64,000 bases of DNA, from NCBI RefSeq assembly GCF_011764545.1, contig NZ_AP022870.1, forward strand, positions 9,120,001 to 9,184,000, written 5' to 3'. The DNA comes from Phytohabitans flavus. Its GTDB lineage: Bacteria; Actinomycetota; Actinomycetes; Mycobacteriales; Micromonosporaceae. Positions 8,447 through 15,606 of this stretch are shown here, piece by piece (position 1 is the first letter of the stretch; each line of letters opens with the position of its first letter). The position numbers and the translations under genes are program-made. The notes under the pieces are model-generated. The model had not been told where the DNA came from. It did no database searches and saw only the letters and a list, made by a program, of their open reading frames with translations.

Positions 8447-8758
8447 TCAGGCCGCCGTGGCCGGAGGCAGGGCGGGAGCGGCCAGATGACAGATGGTCGT
8501 TCGGGTCGACCATCCGGTTACGCGAACCGTGTACGCCGCCGCGACCGCCGCCCGAGCCCAGCGCATGCGGGCGACGGCGGTGTCGGGGTGGTCGCCGAAC
8601 TGCTGCGCGACCTTGGCCACGCAGTCTTTCGCGCCGTACGCGCGAACGGTCCGGACGACTGCGGCGCGTACCTGCTCCGCGCTGGGGCGCTGCGAGTGCT
8701 GTAGATCGGACACGAACAGCGCCTCGCACCGCGTCGCGGTGATGTCCAGGCGGGGCAT
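8447..8758 (-). CDS. Small conserved actinobacterial protein, function unknown
   Basis: 103 residues, starting MPRLDITATRCEALF. It looks like a compact helical protein (AEQVRAAVVRTVRAYGAKDC, then FGDHPDTAVARMRWARAAV), and I recognise the pattern from hypothetical proteins of actinomycete accessory regions; no function is known to me. Two in-frame upstream starts exist (8767 GTG, 8770 ATG), but 8758 is favoured because the 24-bp element at 8787-8810 then lies exactly as far from the ATG as its twin lies from the start of the upstream gene. It overlaps or abuts that gene (stop at 8764) and forms a two-gene unit with it. Confidence 0.7.
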   Translation of the reverse strand: MPRLDITATRCEALFVSDLQHSQRPSAEQVRAAVVRTVRAYGAKDCVAKVAQQFGDHPDTAVARMRWARAAVAAAYTVRVTGWSTRTTICHLAAPALPPATAA

Positions 8759-8763
8759 GGCTC

Positions 8764-9015
8764 TCACCATCTCCCCGCGTTGCGAGGGAAACATCCGCCA
8801 CTACGCGGAGACTCGGACTTAGGTGCTTGGGGAGGGGTGGCAACGATCGCCAGAATCTGCTCGACGGTCGTGTGCGCCCGGTCGGCGATCTGGTCGATCG
8901 AGGCCTTGCTGGCGAGGGCTTGCCTGATCGCCGAGCGCCAGGTGACGTCGGCCCGGGCGCGCACATCAGCCGCCTGGTCCAGCACGTAGAGTGCCTGCTC
9001 GGGTGATCCGTACAT
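8764..9015 (-). CDS. Small putative DNA-binding (helix-turn-helix-like) protein
   Basis: 83 residues. The segment SAIRQALASKASIDQIADRA followed by HTTVEQILAIVA resembles a sigma-region-4-like helix-turn-helix. The last 20 residues are Pro/Ser/Gly-rich and lie over a copy of the 24-bp element, so they may be poorly constrained. It is divergent from trmD, with only 64 bases between the two starts, and is the first gene of a two-gene leftward unit. A self-regulating role through the duplicated element is an inference. Confidence 0.6.
   Translation of the reverse strand: MYGSPEQALYVLDQAADVRARADVTWRSAIRQALASKASIDQIADRAHTTVEQILAIVATPPQAPKSESPRSGGCFPRNAGRW
8787..8810 (-). promoter_or_regulatory. 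24-bp element, copy 1 (upstream of the 8447-8758 gene)
   Basis: Matches 9044-9067 at 21 of 24 positions. Its core is the inverted repeat TCCGC-N6-GCGGA. It begins 29 bases from the downstream ATG, the same offset as copy 2 from its own ATG, and lies within the 3' end of the upstream gene. Confidence 0.55.
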
Positions 9016-9043
9016 GGGTTAAAGACTCGGCCAGAGCGCGTGC

Positions 9044-9067
9044 GGATACATCCGCCACCATGCGGAG
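9044..9067. promoter_or_regulatory. 24-bp element, copy 2 (between the small HTH-like gene and trmD)
   Basis: The second copy of the element, again carrying TCCGC-N6-GCGGA. On the + strand its right arm overlaps GGAGG at 9064-9068, the likely ribosome site of trmD, so the hairpin could mask that site in a trmD transcript. On the - strand it is 29 bases from the ATG at 9015. Confidence 0.55.
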
Positions 9068-9079
9068 GTCGAAACAGGG

Positions 9080-9847
9080 ATGCGGATCGACGTTGTCACG
9101 ATCTTCCCGGAGTACCTTGGCCCGCTCGACCTGTCGCTGATCGGCAAGGCGCGGGACAGCGGGCTGCTCGACGTGGGCGTACACGATCTGCGGGAGTGGA
9201 CGCACGACGTGCACCGGACGGTCGACGACACTCCGTACGGCGGTGGTCCGGGCATGGTCATGCGCCCGGAGCCGTGGGGTGAGGCGCTGGACGCGCTGGC
9301 CCCCGAGGGCGGGGCGCGGCTGGTGGTACCCACGCCGGCGGGCCAGGTGTTCAGCCAGGCGATGGCGCACGAGCTTGCCGCCGAGCCGCGGCTGATCTTC
9401 GCGTGTGGCCGATATGAGGGCATCGACCAGCGGGTGCTCGACCACGCGGCCAGCCGGATGCCGGTGACCGAGGTATCGCTCGGCGACTACGTGCTCTTCG
9501 GCGGGGAGGTGGCCGTGCTGGTCATGTGCGAGGCGATCGTGCGGCTGCTGCCCGGGGTGCTGGGCAACGCGGACTCGCTCGCCGAGGAGTCGCACGCGAA
9601 CGGGGTGCTGGAGGCGCCAGTCTTCACGAAACCACCGGAGTGGCGTGGACACCCGGTACCCGAGATCCTCCGGTCAGGTGATCATGGTCGGATCGCCAGG
9701 TGGCGGCGCGACGAGGCCCTGTTACGCACAGCACAGCGCCGCCCGGATCTGCTTGCCGCACTTGACCCCGGTATCCTGGACAAGCGCGATGTCGCTCTCC
9801 TCTCCGGGGCCGGATTTCAGGTCCGGGGTGTCGATATGGCAAAGTAG
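9080..9847 (+). CDS. trmD: tRNA (guanine37-N1)-methyltransferase
   Basis: 255 residues; methylates G37 of tRNAs that read CNN codons and so prevents +1 frameshifting. Hallmarks are MRIDVVTIFPEYL at the N-terminus, the substrate loop DDTPYGGGPGMVM, and the trefoil-knot AdoMet site CGRYEGIDQRV with LGDYVLFGGEVAVLVM. Length and ends are normal. It is separated from rimM by an 889-base insertion, so it probably needs its own promoter. The rplS gene follows 103 bases downstream. Confidence 0.96.
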   Translation: MRIDVVTIFPEYLGPLDLSLIGKARDSGLLDVGVHDLREWTHDVHRTVDDTPYGGGPGMVMRPEPWGEALDALAPEGGARLVVPTPAGQVFSQAMAHELAAEPRLIFACGRYEGIDQRVLDHAASRMPVTEVSLGDYVLFGGEVAVLVMCEAIVRLLPGVLGNADSLAEESHANGVLEAPVFTKPPEWRGHPVPEILRSGDHGRIARWRRDEALLRTAQRRPDLLAALDPGILDKRDVALLSGAGFQVRGVDMAK

Positions 9848-9950
9848 TGAGGTTGCCGCGACCAGCCACCGCCCTCCGGTGGGCCCGCGTGCTCATCCCC
9901 GGCCGCCGCCGGGTGGTGATCGCCCCAACGAGTCATGAGGAAGCCACGCG

Positions 9951-10307
9951 ATGAACACGCTCGACCTACTGGACGCCCAGTCGCAGCGGACCGACATCCC
10001 CGACTTCCGCGCTGGTGACACCGTCAAGGTGCACGCGCGGGTCGTCGAGGGCAACCGTTCCCGGGTCCAGGTCTTCCAGGGCGTGGTCATCCGGCGCCAG
10101 GGTGGCGGCCTGCGCGAGACCTTCACGGTCCGCAAGGTCAGCTTCGGCGTCGGCGTGGAGCGCACCTACCCGATCAACAGCCCGGCGATCGACCGCATCG
10201 AGGTCGTGACCCGTGGCGCGGTCCGCCGGGCCAAGCTCTACTACCTGCGCGAGCTGCGCGGCAAGGCCGCCAAGATCAAGGAAAAGCGGGAGAAGCAGGC
10301 GAGCTGA
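9951..10307 (+). CDS. rplS: 50S ribosomal protein L19
   Basis: 118 residues; sits at the 30S-50S interface. Typical segments are FRAGDTVKVHARVVEGNRSR, VQVFQGVVIRRQGGG and RRAKLYYLRELRGKAAKIKE. The start ATG at 9951 follows a GAGGAAG ribosome site. It sits between trmD and the signal peptidase pair, the normal actinobacterial order. Confidence 0.97.
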   Translation: MNTLDLLDAQSQRTDIPDFRAGDTVKVHARVVEGNRSRVQVFQGVVIRRQGGGLRETFTVRKVSFGVGVERTYPINSPAIDRIEVVTRGAVRRAKLYYLRELRGKAAKIKEKREKQAS

Positions 10308-10410
10308 CGCTCGCCCCTCCTGGCATCGCCCGGATGGTCGCCCGTCGTCGTCCCGGGTTTGTGCTCTTGGCATTGGCCGGCGCGGGCGCCGGGCGGATAC
10401 GCTGTGCGCG

Positions 10411-11460
10411 GTGACGTACGACGAAGGCTTCGTCCGCGGTCAACGCCGCGACGGCGCGACACCCCCGCACTACCGCTCGCCCAGCCCCCGCGGAGGAGGC
10501 CTCGCGGGCGGTAGTGCTGTATCTCGGACTCGGGGGGCGCGCGACGTGCGGTCAGACGGTGACGTCGATCCATGGCGGACACCCCGCCGCAGCGGCGGGC
10601 GCCGGCGGCAGATGCCGCTGTGGCAGGAGCTTCCGCTGCTGCTCATCGTCGCGTTCTGCCTGGCGGTGCTGATCCGTACGTTCCTGCTGCAGGCGTTCTT
10701 CATCCCCTCCGGGTCGATGGAGGACACGCTGCTGGTCGGCGACCGCGTGCTGGTCAACAAGATCGTGTATGACGTACGCGACCCCGAGCGGGGCGAGGTC
10801 GTCGTCTTCCGCGGCCCACCCAACTGGACGCCCGAGTTCCAGGAGGAGCCGCAGGTCGGCTTCATGGCCAAGCTCGGCCGCACGGTGGGCGACCTCGTCG
10901 GCGTCAGCCGCCCGGGTGAGAAAGACTTCATCAAGCGGGTCATCGGCGTGCCCGGCGACAAGGTCAAGTGCTGCGACGCGGATGGGCGCGTTCAGGTCAA
11001 CGGCAAGTCGATGGACGAGCCGTATGTGTTGGAGAACTCCGATCCCGACCTGCCACCCAATCCGCGCGAGTGCCGCTCGCGGCAGTTCGACGAGATCACC
11101 GTCGCGCCGGGCAACCTGTTCGTGATGGGCGATCACCGCCTGGTCTCGCAGGACTCGCGGTGCCAGGGCCAGGTGCCGATCGACAACGTGATCGGGCGGG
11201 CCTTCGTGATCGTCTGGCCGTACGACCGGTGGGCGGGGCTCGGCGTGCCACCAAACTTCGACGACGTGCCGCAGGCCGCGGCGCTCGGACCGCCGGCGGA
11301 GTCTCCGGCTCGCCTGCCTGACCAGGGAGGTCTCGCTGTCGTCCTGCCGCTCTTGCTGCCGTTGGCCTTCACCACACGAGGCTCGTCGCTGTGGTCTTTG
11401 GGGCTGTCCGCGCGTTCCCGACGTGCGTTTCCAGGTGGCCGTCGTAGGCTCCGTCCGTGA
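10411..11460 (+). CDS. lepB: Type I signal peptidase (first of two)
   Basis: 349 residues. A disordered N-terminal region of about 75 residues precedes one membrane segment (LLLIVAFCLAVLIRTFLL) and the peptidase domain. The catalytic Ser102 is in PSGSMEDTL and Lys175 is in FIKRVIGVPGD; VMGDHR follows. It removes signal peptides from exported proteins. The long C-terminal tail (about 80 residues after GRAFVIVWPYDRW) contains a second hydrophobic stretch. The GTG at 10411 is the likely start. Its stop overlaps the GTG of the second peptidase by 4 bases. Confidence 0.93.
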   Translation: MTYDEGFVRGQRRDGATPPHYRSPSPRGGGLAGGSAVSRTRGARDVRSDGDVDPWRTPRRSGGRRRQMPLWQELPLLLIVAFCLAVLIRTFLLQAFFIPSGSMEDTLLVGDRVLVNKIVYDVRDPERGEVVVFRGPPNWTPEFQEEPQVGFMAKLGRTVGDLVGVSRPGEKDFIKRVIGVPGDKVKCCDADGRVQVNGKSMDEPYVLENSDPDLPPNPRECRSRQFDEITVAPGNLFVMGDHRLVSQDSRCQGQVPIDNVIGRAFVIVWPYDRWAGLGVPPNFDDVPQAAALGPPAESPARLPDQGGLAVVLPLLLPLAFTTRGSSLWSLGLSARSRRAFPGGRRRLRP

Positions 11461-12089
11461 TTGACGAGCAGACCGACAAGCGCCGCAGTTCGTTCTGGCG
11501 CGAGCTTCCCATCCTGCTGGGCGTGGCGATCCTGGTGGCCGTGCTCGTGCGCGCCTTCGTGCTGCAGACGTTCTACATCCCGTCGCCGTCGATGGAGCAC
11601 ACGCTCGACATCAATGACCGGGTGCTCGTCAACAAGCTCGTCTACGACTTCCGCTCCCCGCATCGCGGCGAGATTGCCGTCTTCGAGGCGCCCGCCGACT
11701 GGCGCAGCAATCCCGACGGCGAAGACTTCATCAAGCGGGTCATCGGCGTGGGCGGCGACCACATCGTCTGCTGCGACCCGGACCAGCGCCTGATCATCAA
11801 CGGGCAGTCGCTGGACGAGCCGTACCTGTTCTCCGAGGGCGGCACGAGAGACCTGGCGGCCGACGAGTCCTTCGACATCACGGTGCCCCAGGGGCGCCTG
11901 TGGATGATGGGCGACCACCGCTCGGCCTCGGGCGACTCGCTGGAGCACTGGGAGCGCACCCGCGACATCAACGCCTCCACGATCCCGGAAGACGCCGTGA
12001 TCGGGCGCGCGTTCGTGGTGTTCTGGCCGGTGGGCCGGGCCAAGTGGCTGACTGTTCCGGAGCCGTACGACAAGGTCCCTAACTCCTGA
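11457..12089 (+). CDS. lepB: Type I signal peptidase (second of two)
   Basis: 210 residues. One N-terminal membrane segment (LLGVAILVAVLVRAFVL), catalytic Ser45 in PSPSMEHTL and Lys93 in FIKRVIGVGGD, and MMGDHRSASGDS. The usual PGD after the lysine box is GGD here, a mild change. It is clearly a paralogue of the preceding gene, with which it is translationally coupled (GTGA overlap), but it lacks the long N- and C-terminal extensions. Confidence 0.93.
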   Translation: MIDEQTDKRRSSFWRELPILLGVAILVAVLVRAFVLQTFYIPSPSMEHTLDINDRVLVNKLVYDFRSPHRGEIAVFEAPADWRSNPDGEDFIKRVIGVGGDHIVCCDPDQRLIINGQSLDEPYLFSEGGTRDLAADESFDITVPQGRLWMMGDHRSASGDSLEHWERTRDINASTIPEDAVIGRAFVVFWPVGRAKWLTVPEPYDKVPNS

Positions 12090-12111
12090 CCGCTGTCGAG
12101 GTCTTCACCGC

Positions 12112-12385
12112 GTCCCGGGCTTCGGGGCCGGTAGCCGCGTGTCGAGGCTTCCGGGGCTGCTGGCTGCGCCTTGGGGCTTCGCGGGTGCTGGCCGTGCCTT
12201 GAGGTTTCGGGGCCACTGGCTGTGTCTCGGGGCTTCGGGGGTGCTCGCCGGGTCGTGAGGGTTCTCGGGTGGCTCACCGGGTCCTGAGGCCTCTTGGTGC
12301 TCATCGCGTGGTGAAACCTTGGGAGTGCTCACCGAGTGGTGAGGCCTCGGGGTGCTCACCGGGTCTCGAAGCGAAGCAATAGGCT
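12112..12385. repeat. Degenerate tandem repeat, about nine units of 27-30 bp
   Basis: The gap of about 300 bases after the second lepB is filled by about nine units resembling GGTGCTCACCGGGT joined to GTGAGGCCTCGG. The units drift from left to right. Unit length is not a multiple of three and no convincing gene crosses it on either strand. The same GGTGCTGGC/TCGGGGCTTCGGG flavour recurs inside the M23 gene at 14.4-14.9 kb. Confidence 0.75.
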
Positions 12386-12391
12386 GGGGCC

Positions 12392-13089
12392 GTGGACGTT
12401 ATCCCCGCCGGGCGGCCCGGGTGCTGCTCGTCGACGGTAACGACCGCGTGTTGCTGTTTCGTGGCTTCGACCCGGCCCGGCCGCACCATCGCTTCTGGTT
12501 CACCCCTGGCGGTGGCCTCGACTCCGACGAGTCATTCGCGGTGGGCGCCGCCCGCGAGCTCGCCGAGGAGACCGGCCTGCGGCTGGCCCCGGAGGAGCTG
12601 GGCGCGCCAGTGTGGGACGAGGTGACGGAGTACCCGTTCGACGGCCAGTGGTACCGGCAGCGGCAGGAGTTCTTCCTGGTGCGCGTGCGAAGCTGGGAGG
12701 TCGACACGGGCGGCTTCGACCAGGTGGAGCGCGACTCGATCGACGATCACCGGTGGTGGGAGGTGGGCGAGCTGGAGTCGACCGACGAGCGGGTGTACCC
12801 GAAGGATCTCGCCACCCTGCTGCGGCGCCTGCTGCCGCAGGGCCCAGCCTTGGGCGGCAGTCTTCCCGCTGGCGGTGGTGGCTTGAGCGGGCTTGCGTCG
12901 GGCGGCGCCCTTGCCTCTGACGGCGGTGCTGGCGGGGTAGTGCCTGGTAGCCGTGTTGCCGGCGGTGGTGGCTCGGGTGGGCTGGCTTCGGGTGGTGGTC
13001 TTGTGGTCGGGGACGGCGCCGGTGCGGCGGCCTCTGATGGGGGTCTTGCGGCCGGAGATGGCGCTGGCGTCGCGGAGGCGCCGTGTTGA
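12392..13089 (+). CDS. NUDIX hydrolase with Gly-rich tail (frame broken near its start)
   Basis: A perfect NUDIX box (Gx5Ex7REUxEExGU) is seen in GGLDSDESFAVGAARELAEE followed by TGL. The family hydrolyses nucleoside diphosphates linked to another group. The best start, GTG 12392 (VDVIP), is out of frame with RRAARVLLVDGNDRV by one base; restoring one C in the run at 12403-12406 joins them and gives 232 residues. After about residue 150 the protein is an 85-residue Gly/Ala/Ser low-complexity tail (GGGLSGLASGG, GGSGGLASGG) that looks like expanded repeats. Its stop overlaps the start of rnhB. Confidence 0.8.
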
Positions 13090-13891
13090 CGCCGCCGCGG
13101 ACGGTGGTCCGCCGGGAGGGTGGCATCTACGCCCTTGAGCGGGCGCTACAGCGCCGCGGCTTCCGCATCGTGGCCGGTGCCGACGAGGCCGGCCGAGGCG
13201 CCTGTGCTGGGCCGCTGGTGGCCGCCGCGGCCATCCTCCCGAGGGCAAGCGCGGCGAGATCGACGAGCTGACCGACTCCAAGCTGCTCACGCCCGCCGCC
13301 CGCGAACGCGTCTACGCCGAGGTGGTCAAGCGCGCCCTCGCCTACGCCGTCGTGATCATTCCGGCCGCCGAGGTGGACGCCCGCGGCCTGCACGTGTGCA
13401 ACCTCGCCGCGATGCGCCGCGCGCTGGCCACGTTGACCACCCGCCCGGAGTACGTGCTGACCGACGGCTTCGGCGTCGACGGGCTGGGCGTGCCCGGGCT
13501 CGCGGTGTGGAAGGGCGACCAGGTGGCCGCCTGCGTGGCTGCCGCCAGCGTGCTCGCCAAGGTCACGCGAGACCGGATCATGGTGGACCTGCACGAGCGC
13601 TTCCCGCAGTACGGCTTCGACGAGCACAAGGGCTACGTCACGCCCGAGCACAGCGCCGCACTCTCCGCTCACGGTCCGTGTGCGGAGCATCGCTTCTCGT
13701 ACGTCAATGTGGCCACCGTCTCCGGCCGCGACTCCCGCCCTCCACGGTCCCGCCGACCCGCGGTCGTCGGTGTGCTCGATCCGATAGAGCAGGCGATCCC
13801 CGCAGGGGGTACCGTCGGCGTGGCGTTGGCCGAGGGGGCGCGGCTGCCGCTGTCGGTGGGGGAAGATGTGGCCATGGAAGGCGGAGTGTGA
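13083..13891 (+). CDS. rnhB: Ribonuclease HII (one apparent frameshift)
   Basis: Removes ribonucleotides from DNA. The N-terminal catalytic motif GADEAGRGACAGPLVAAAAI is intact, then the frame breaks at about 13240, where one base is missing before GAGGGC. Restoring it gives ILPEGKRGEIDELTDSK and continuity into VVKRALAYAV. Later motifs are YVLTDGFGVDG, VAACVAAASVLAKVTRDR and YGFDEHKGYVTPEH. Corrected length is 269 residues, with a weakly conserved C-terminal extension. A GTG start overlaps the NUDIX stop by 7 bases, and the stop shares a base with the DUF2469 start. Confidence 0.9.
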
Positions 13892-14214
13892 TGAGCGCAG
13901 AAGATCTCGAGAAGTATGAAACCGAGATGGAGCTGCAGCTCTACCGGGAGTACCGCGACATCGTCCGCCAGTTCTCCTACGTGGTCGAGACCGAGCGCCG
14001 CTTCTACCTCGCCAACCAGGTCGACCTACACGTTCGCAACTCGGACGGCGAGGTCTACTTCGAGGTCGAGATGCACGACGCGTGGGTGTGGGACATGTAC
14101 CGTCCCGCCCGTTTTGTGAAGAACGTGCGCGTAATGACCTTTAAAGACGTCAACGTGGAGGAGCTGGAGAAGCCCGACATCTCCCTCCCAACCGAAAACG
14201 GCTTCGGCAGCTAG
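13891..14214 (+). CDS. DUF2469 family protein
   Basis: 107 residues, acidic, highly conserved in actinobacteria right after rnhB. Characteristic stretches are SAEDLEKYETEMELQLYREY, VVETERRFYLANQVDL and DAWVWDMYRPARFVKNVRVM. The function is unknown. The ATG shares one base with the rnhB stop (TGATG), so the two are coupled. Confidence 0.92.
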   Translation: MSAEDLEKYETEMELQLYREYRDIVRQFSYVVETERRFYLANQVDLHVRNSDGEVYFEVEMHDAWVWDMYRPARFVKNVRVMTFKDVNVEELEKPDISLPTENGFGS

Positions 14215-14253
14215 CCCGCGGGCCTCCTAGCAGATCAACAAGCTTTTCGGGCG

Positions 14254-14282
14254 TTATCCACAACGGGCCCGGCCATCCACAG
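14254..14282 (+). promoter_or_regulatory. Two DnaA-box-like 9-mers
   Basis: TTATCCACA at 14254-14262 equals the Escherichia coli consensus box; CATCCACAG at 14274-14282 is a weaker relative. They lie in the 121-base gap between DUF2469 and the M23 gene. Two boxes alone do not make an origin; chance or a local DnaA-binding site are both possible. Confidence 0.3.
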
Positions 14283-14335
14283 GATGACCGCGGCCCGATT
14301 GCCTTCTTCCCCGGGTACGGCCGACGCTCCCCTCC

Positions 14336-15361
14336 ATGCACGCGTTGGTATGGCTGTTAGCGATCATGCTGTCTCTGCCTGATCCGGTGCCGGCTGTGGC
14401 CGGGGCGCCGGGCTTCGTTCCAGTGCCGGCTGCGTCCGTGACCTCGGGCTTTGTTCGGGTGCCGGTCGTGGCTGTGGCGTCGGCTCCTGTTGGGGTGCCT
14501 GTTGTGGCTGGGGCTTCTCGGTGGTCCTTGGCGCGGCGGTGCTCGCCGTCGAACCCGCCCTGGCCAGTTGGGACAGGGCCGGGTCACCTGGCCAGGTTCG
14601 CTCCGCCGCGTTTGGGTCCTGTCCGGGTGCCCGCCGTGTCTCGAGCCTCGGGGTTCAATTGGGTGCCGGCGGTGTCCGGGGCCTCGGATTCGGTTCAGGT
14701 GCCGGCTGTGGCTGGGGCTTTGGGGCGTGTCCAGGTGCTGGCGGTGTCTGGGACCTCGGGTTTCGTTTGCGTCCCGGCTGTGTCTGGGAGCACTGTTACC
14801 ATCCGGGCGCCGCTGGTGGCTTGGCCCTTGGGTTCCGTTTGGGTGCCGGCTGGGGCTGGGGGCTCGGGTCTTGTCTGGGCTGGCGCGGTGGCGCCCCTGC
14901 CCGCCGGGTCGTTCCGGTGGCCGTTGGACGGGCCGCCGCGGGTGGTGCGTCGCTTCGACCCGCCGCCGCGTCCATGGCTGGCTGGCCACCGCGGCGTCGA
15001 CCTGGCGGCCTGGCCGGGTGCCCCGATCCGTGCGGCGGGCGCCGGCACGGTCCACTTCGCCGGGCTCGTGGCCGGCCGTGGCGTCGTCAGCGTCACCCAC
15101 CCGAACGGGCTGCGCACCACCTACGAGCCCGTCGAGCCGGCCGTCCGCGCGGGACAGGCGGTGGCGCCCGGTGACCAGGTCGGGGCCCTAGCTGCGGGGC
15201 ACGCCGGCTGCCCTGTGGCGGCCTGCCTGCACTGGGGCCTGAGACGCGGCGAGGAATACCTGGACCCGCTCGCCTTGCTGGGCCTGGGCCGAGTGCGTCT
15301 GCTGCCGTTGGGAACGGTTCCCATTTCGTCTTCGGCTCGCCTCGCCGGAGTTGTCCGATGA
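14336..15361 (+). CDS. M23 family (LytM-like) metallopeptidase with 12-residue repeats
   Basis: 341 residues. The N-terminus (MHALVWLLAIMLSLPDPVPA) looks like a signal peptide. Residues about 20-190 are mostly degenerate 12-residue repeats approximating GFVxVPAVSGAS, encoded by in-frame 36-bp units. The C-terminal 140 residues are a peptidase M23 domain: HRGVDLAAWPGAPI carries the zinc ligands H and D, and HWGLRRGEEYLDP carries the HxG-type second box. Such enzymes cut peptidoglycan cross-bridges or act as amidase activators. The stop overlaps the next small gene by 4 bases. Confidence 0.85.
   Translation: MHALVWLLAIMLSLPDPVPAVAGAPGFVPVPAASVTSGFVRVPVVAVASAPVGVPVVAGASRWSLARRCSPSNPPWPVGTGPGHLARFAPPRLGPVRVPAVSRASGFNWVPAVSGASDSVQVPAVAGALGRVQVLAVSGTSGFVCVPAVSGSTVTIRAPLVAWPLGSVWVPAGAGGSGLVWAGAVAPLPAGSFRWPLDGPPRVVRRFDPPPRPWLAGHRGVDLAAWPGAPIRAAGAGTVHFAGLVAGRGVVSVTHPNGLRTTYEPVEPAVRAGQAVAPGDQVGALAAGHAGCPVAACLHWGLRRGEEYLDPLALLGLGRVRLLPLGTVPISSSARLAGVVR
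14390..14910 (+). repeat. 36-bp coding tandem repeat inside the M23 gene
   Basis: About eleven units of 36 bp in two blocks, separated by about 95 bp of non-repeat sequence (about 14520-14615). The translated consensus is G-[FS]-V-x-V-P-A-V-[SA]-G-A-S. The nucleotide flavour (GGTGCCGGCTGTG, GGGGCCTCGGG) resembles the intergenic repeat at 12.1-12.4 kb. Confidence 0.75.
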
Positions 15362-15582
15362 CCGCCGAGCGATTCGCCGTGCCTGAGCAGCATGCGGGTG
15401 GACGGGCGCCGGAGGTGGTCGACGAGCCGGAGTGGCGGACTCGACTGCGCGCGGCCGTCGAGCGCACGGTGAGCCAGCGCGCCGCCCGCGACGAGCACCG
15501 GCGGGCCCTCACCGCCCGCCGCGCGGCCGGCCTACAGGCCCGCCAGGCCGCCCGCCTGGCGCGGTTGGACGAGATTCCATGA
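15358..15582 (+). CDS. Small charged hypothetical protein
   Basis: 74 residues, Arg/Ala/Glu-rich and probably helical throughout (WRTRLRAAVERTVSQRAARD, ALTARRAAGLQARQAARLAR). The ATG overlaps the stop of the M23 gene (ATGA), suggesting co-translation. I do not recognise a family; it may be a local cytoplasmic protein of the same operon. Confidence 0.55.
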   Translation: MTAERFAVPEQHAGGRAPEVVDEPEWRTRLRAAVERTVSQRAARDEHRRALTARRAAGLQARQAARLARLDEIP

Positions 15583-15606
15583 CGGCCGGCTGGGCGGGCC
15601 AGCCGC

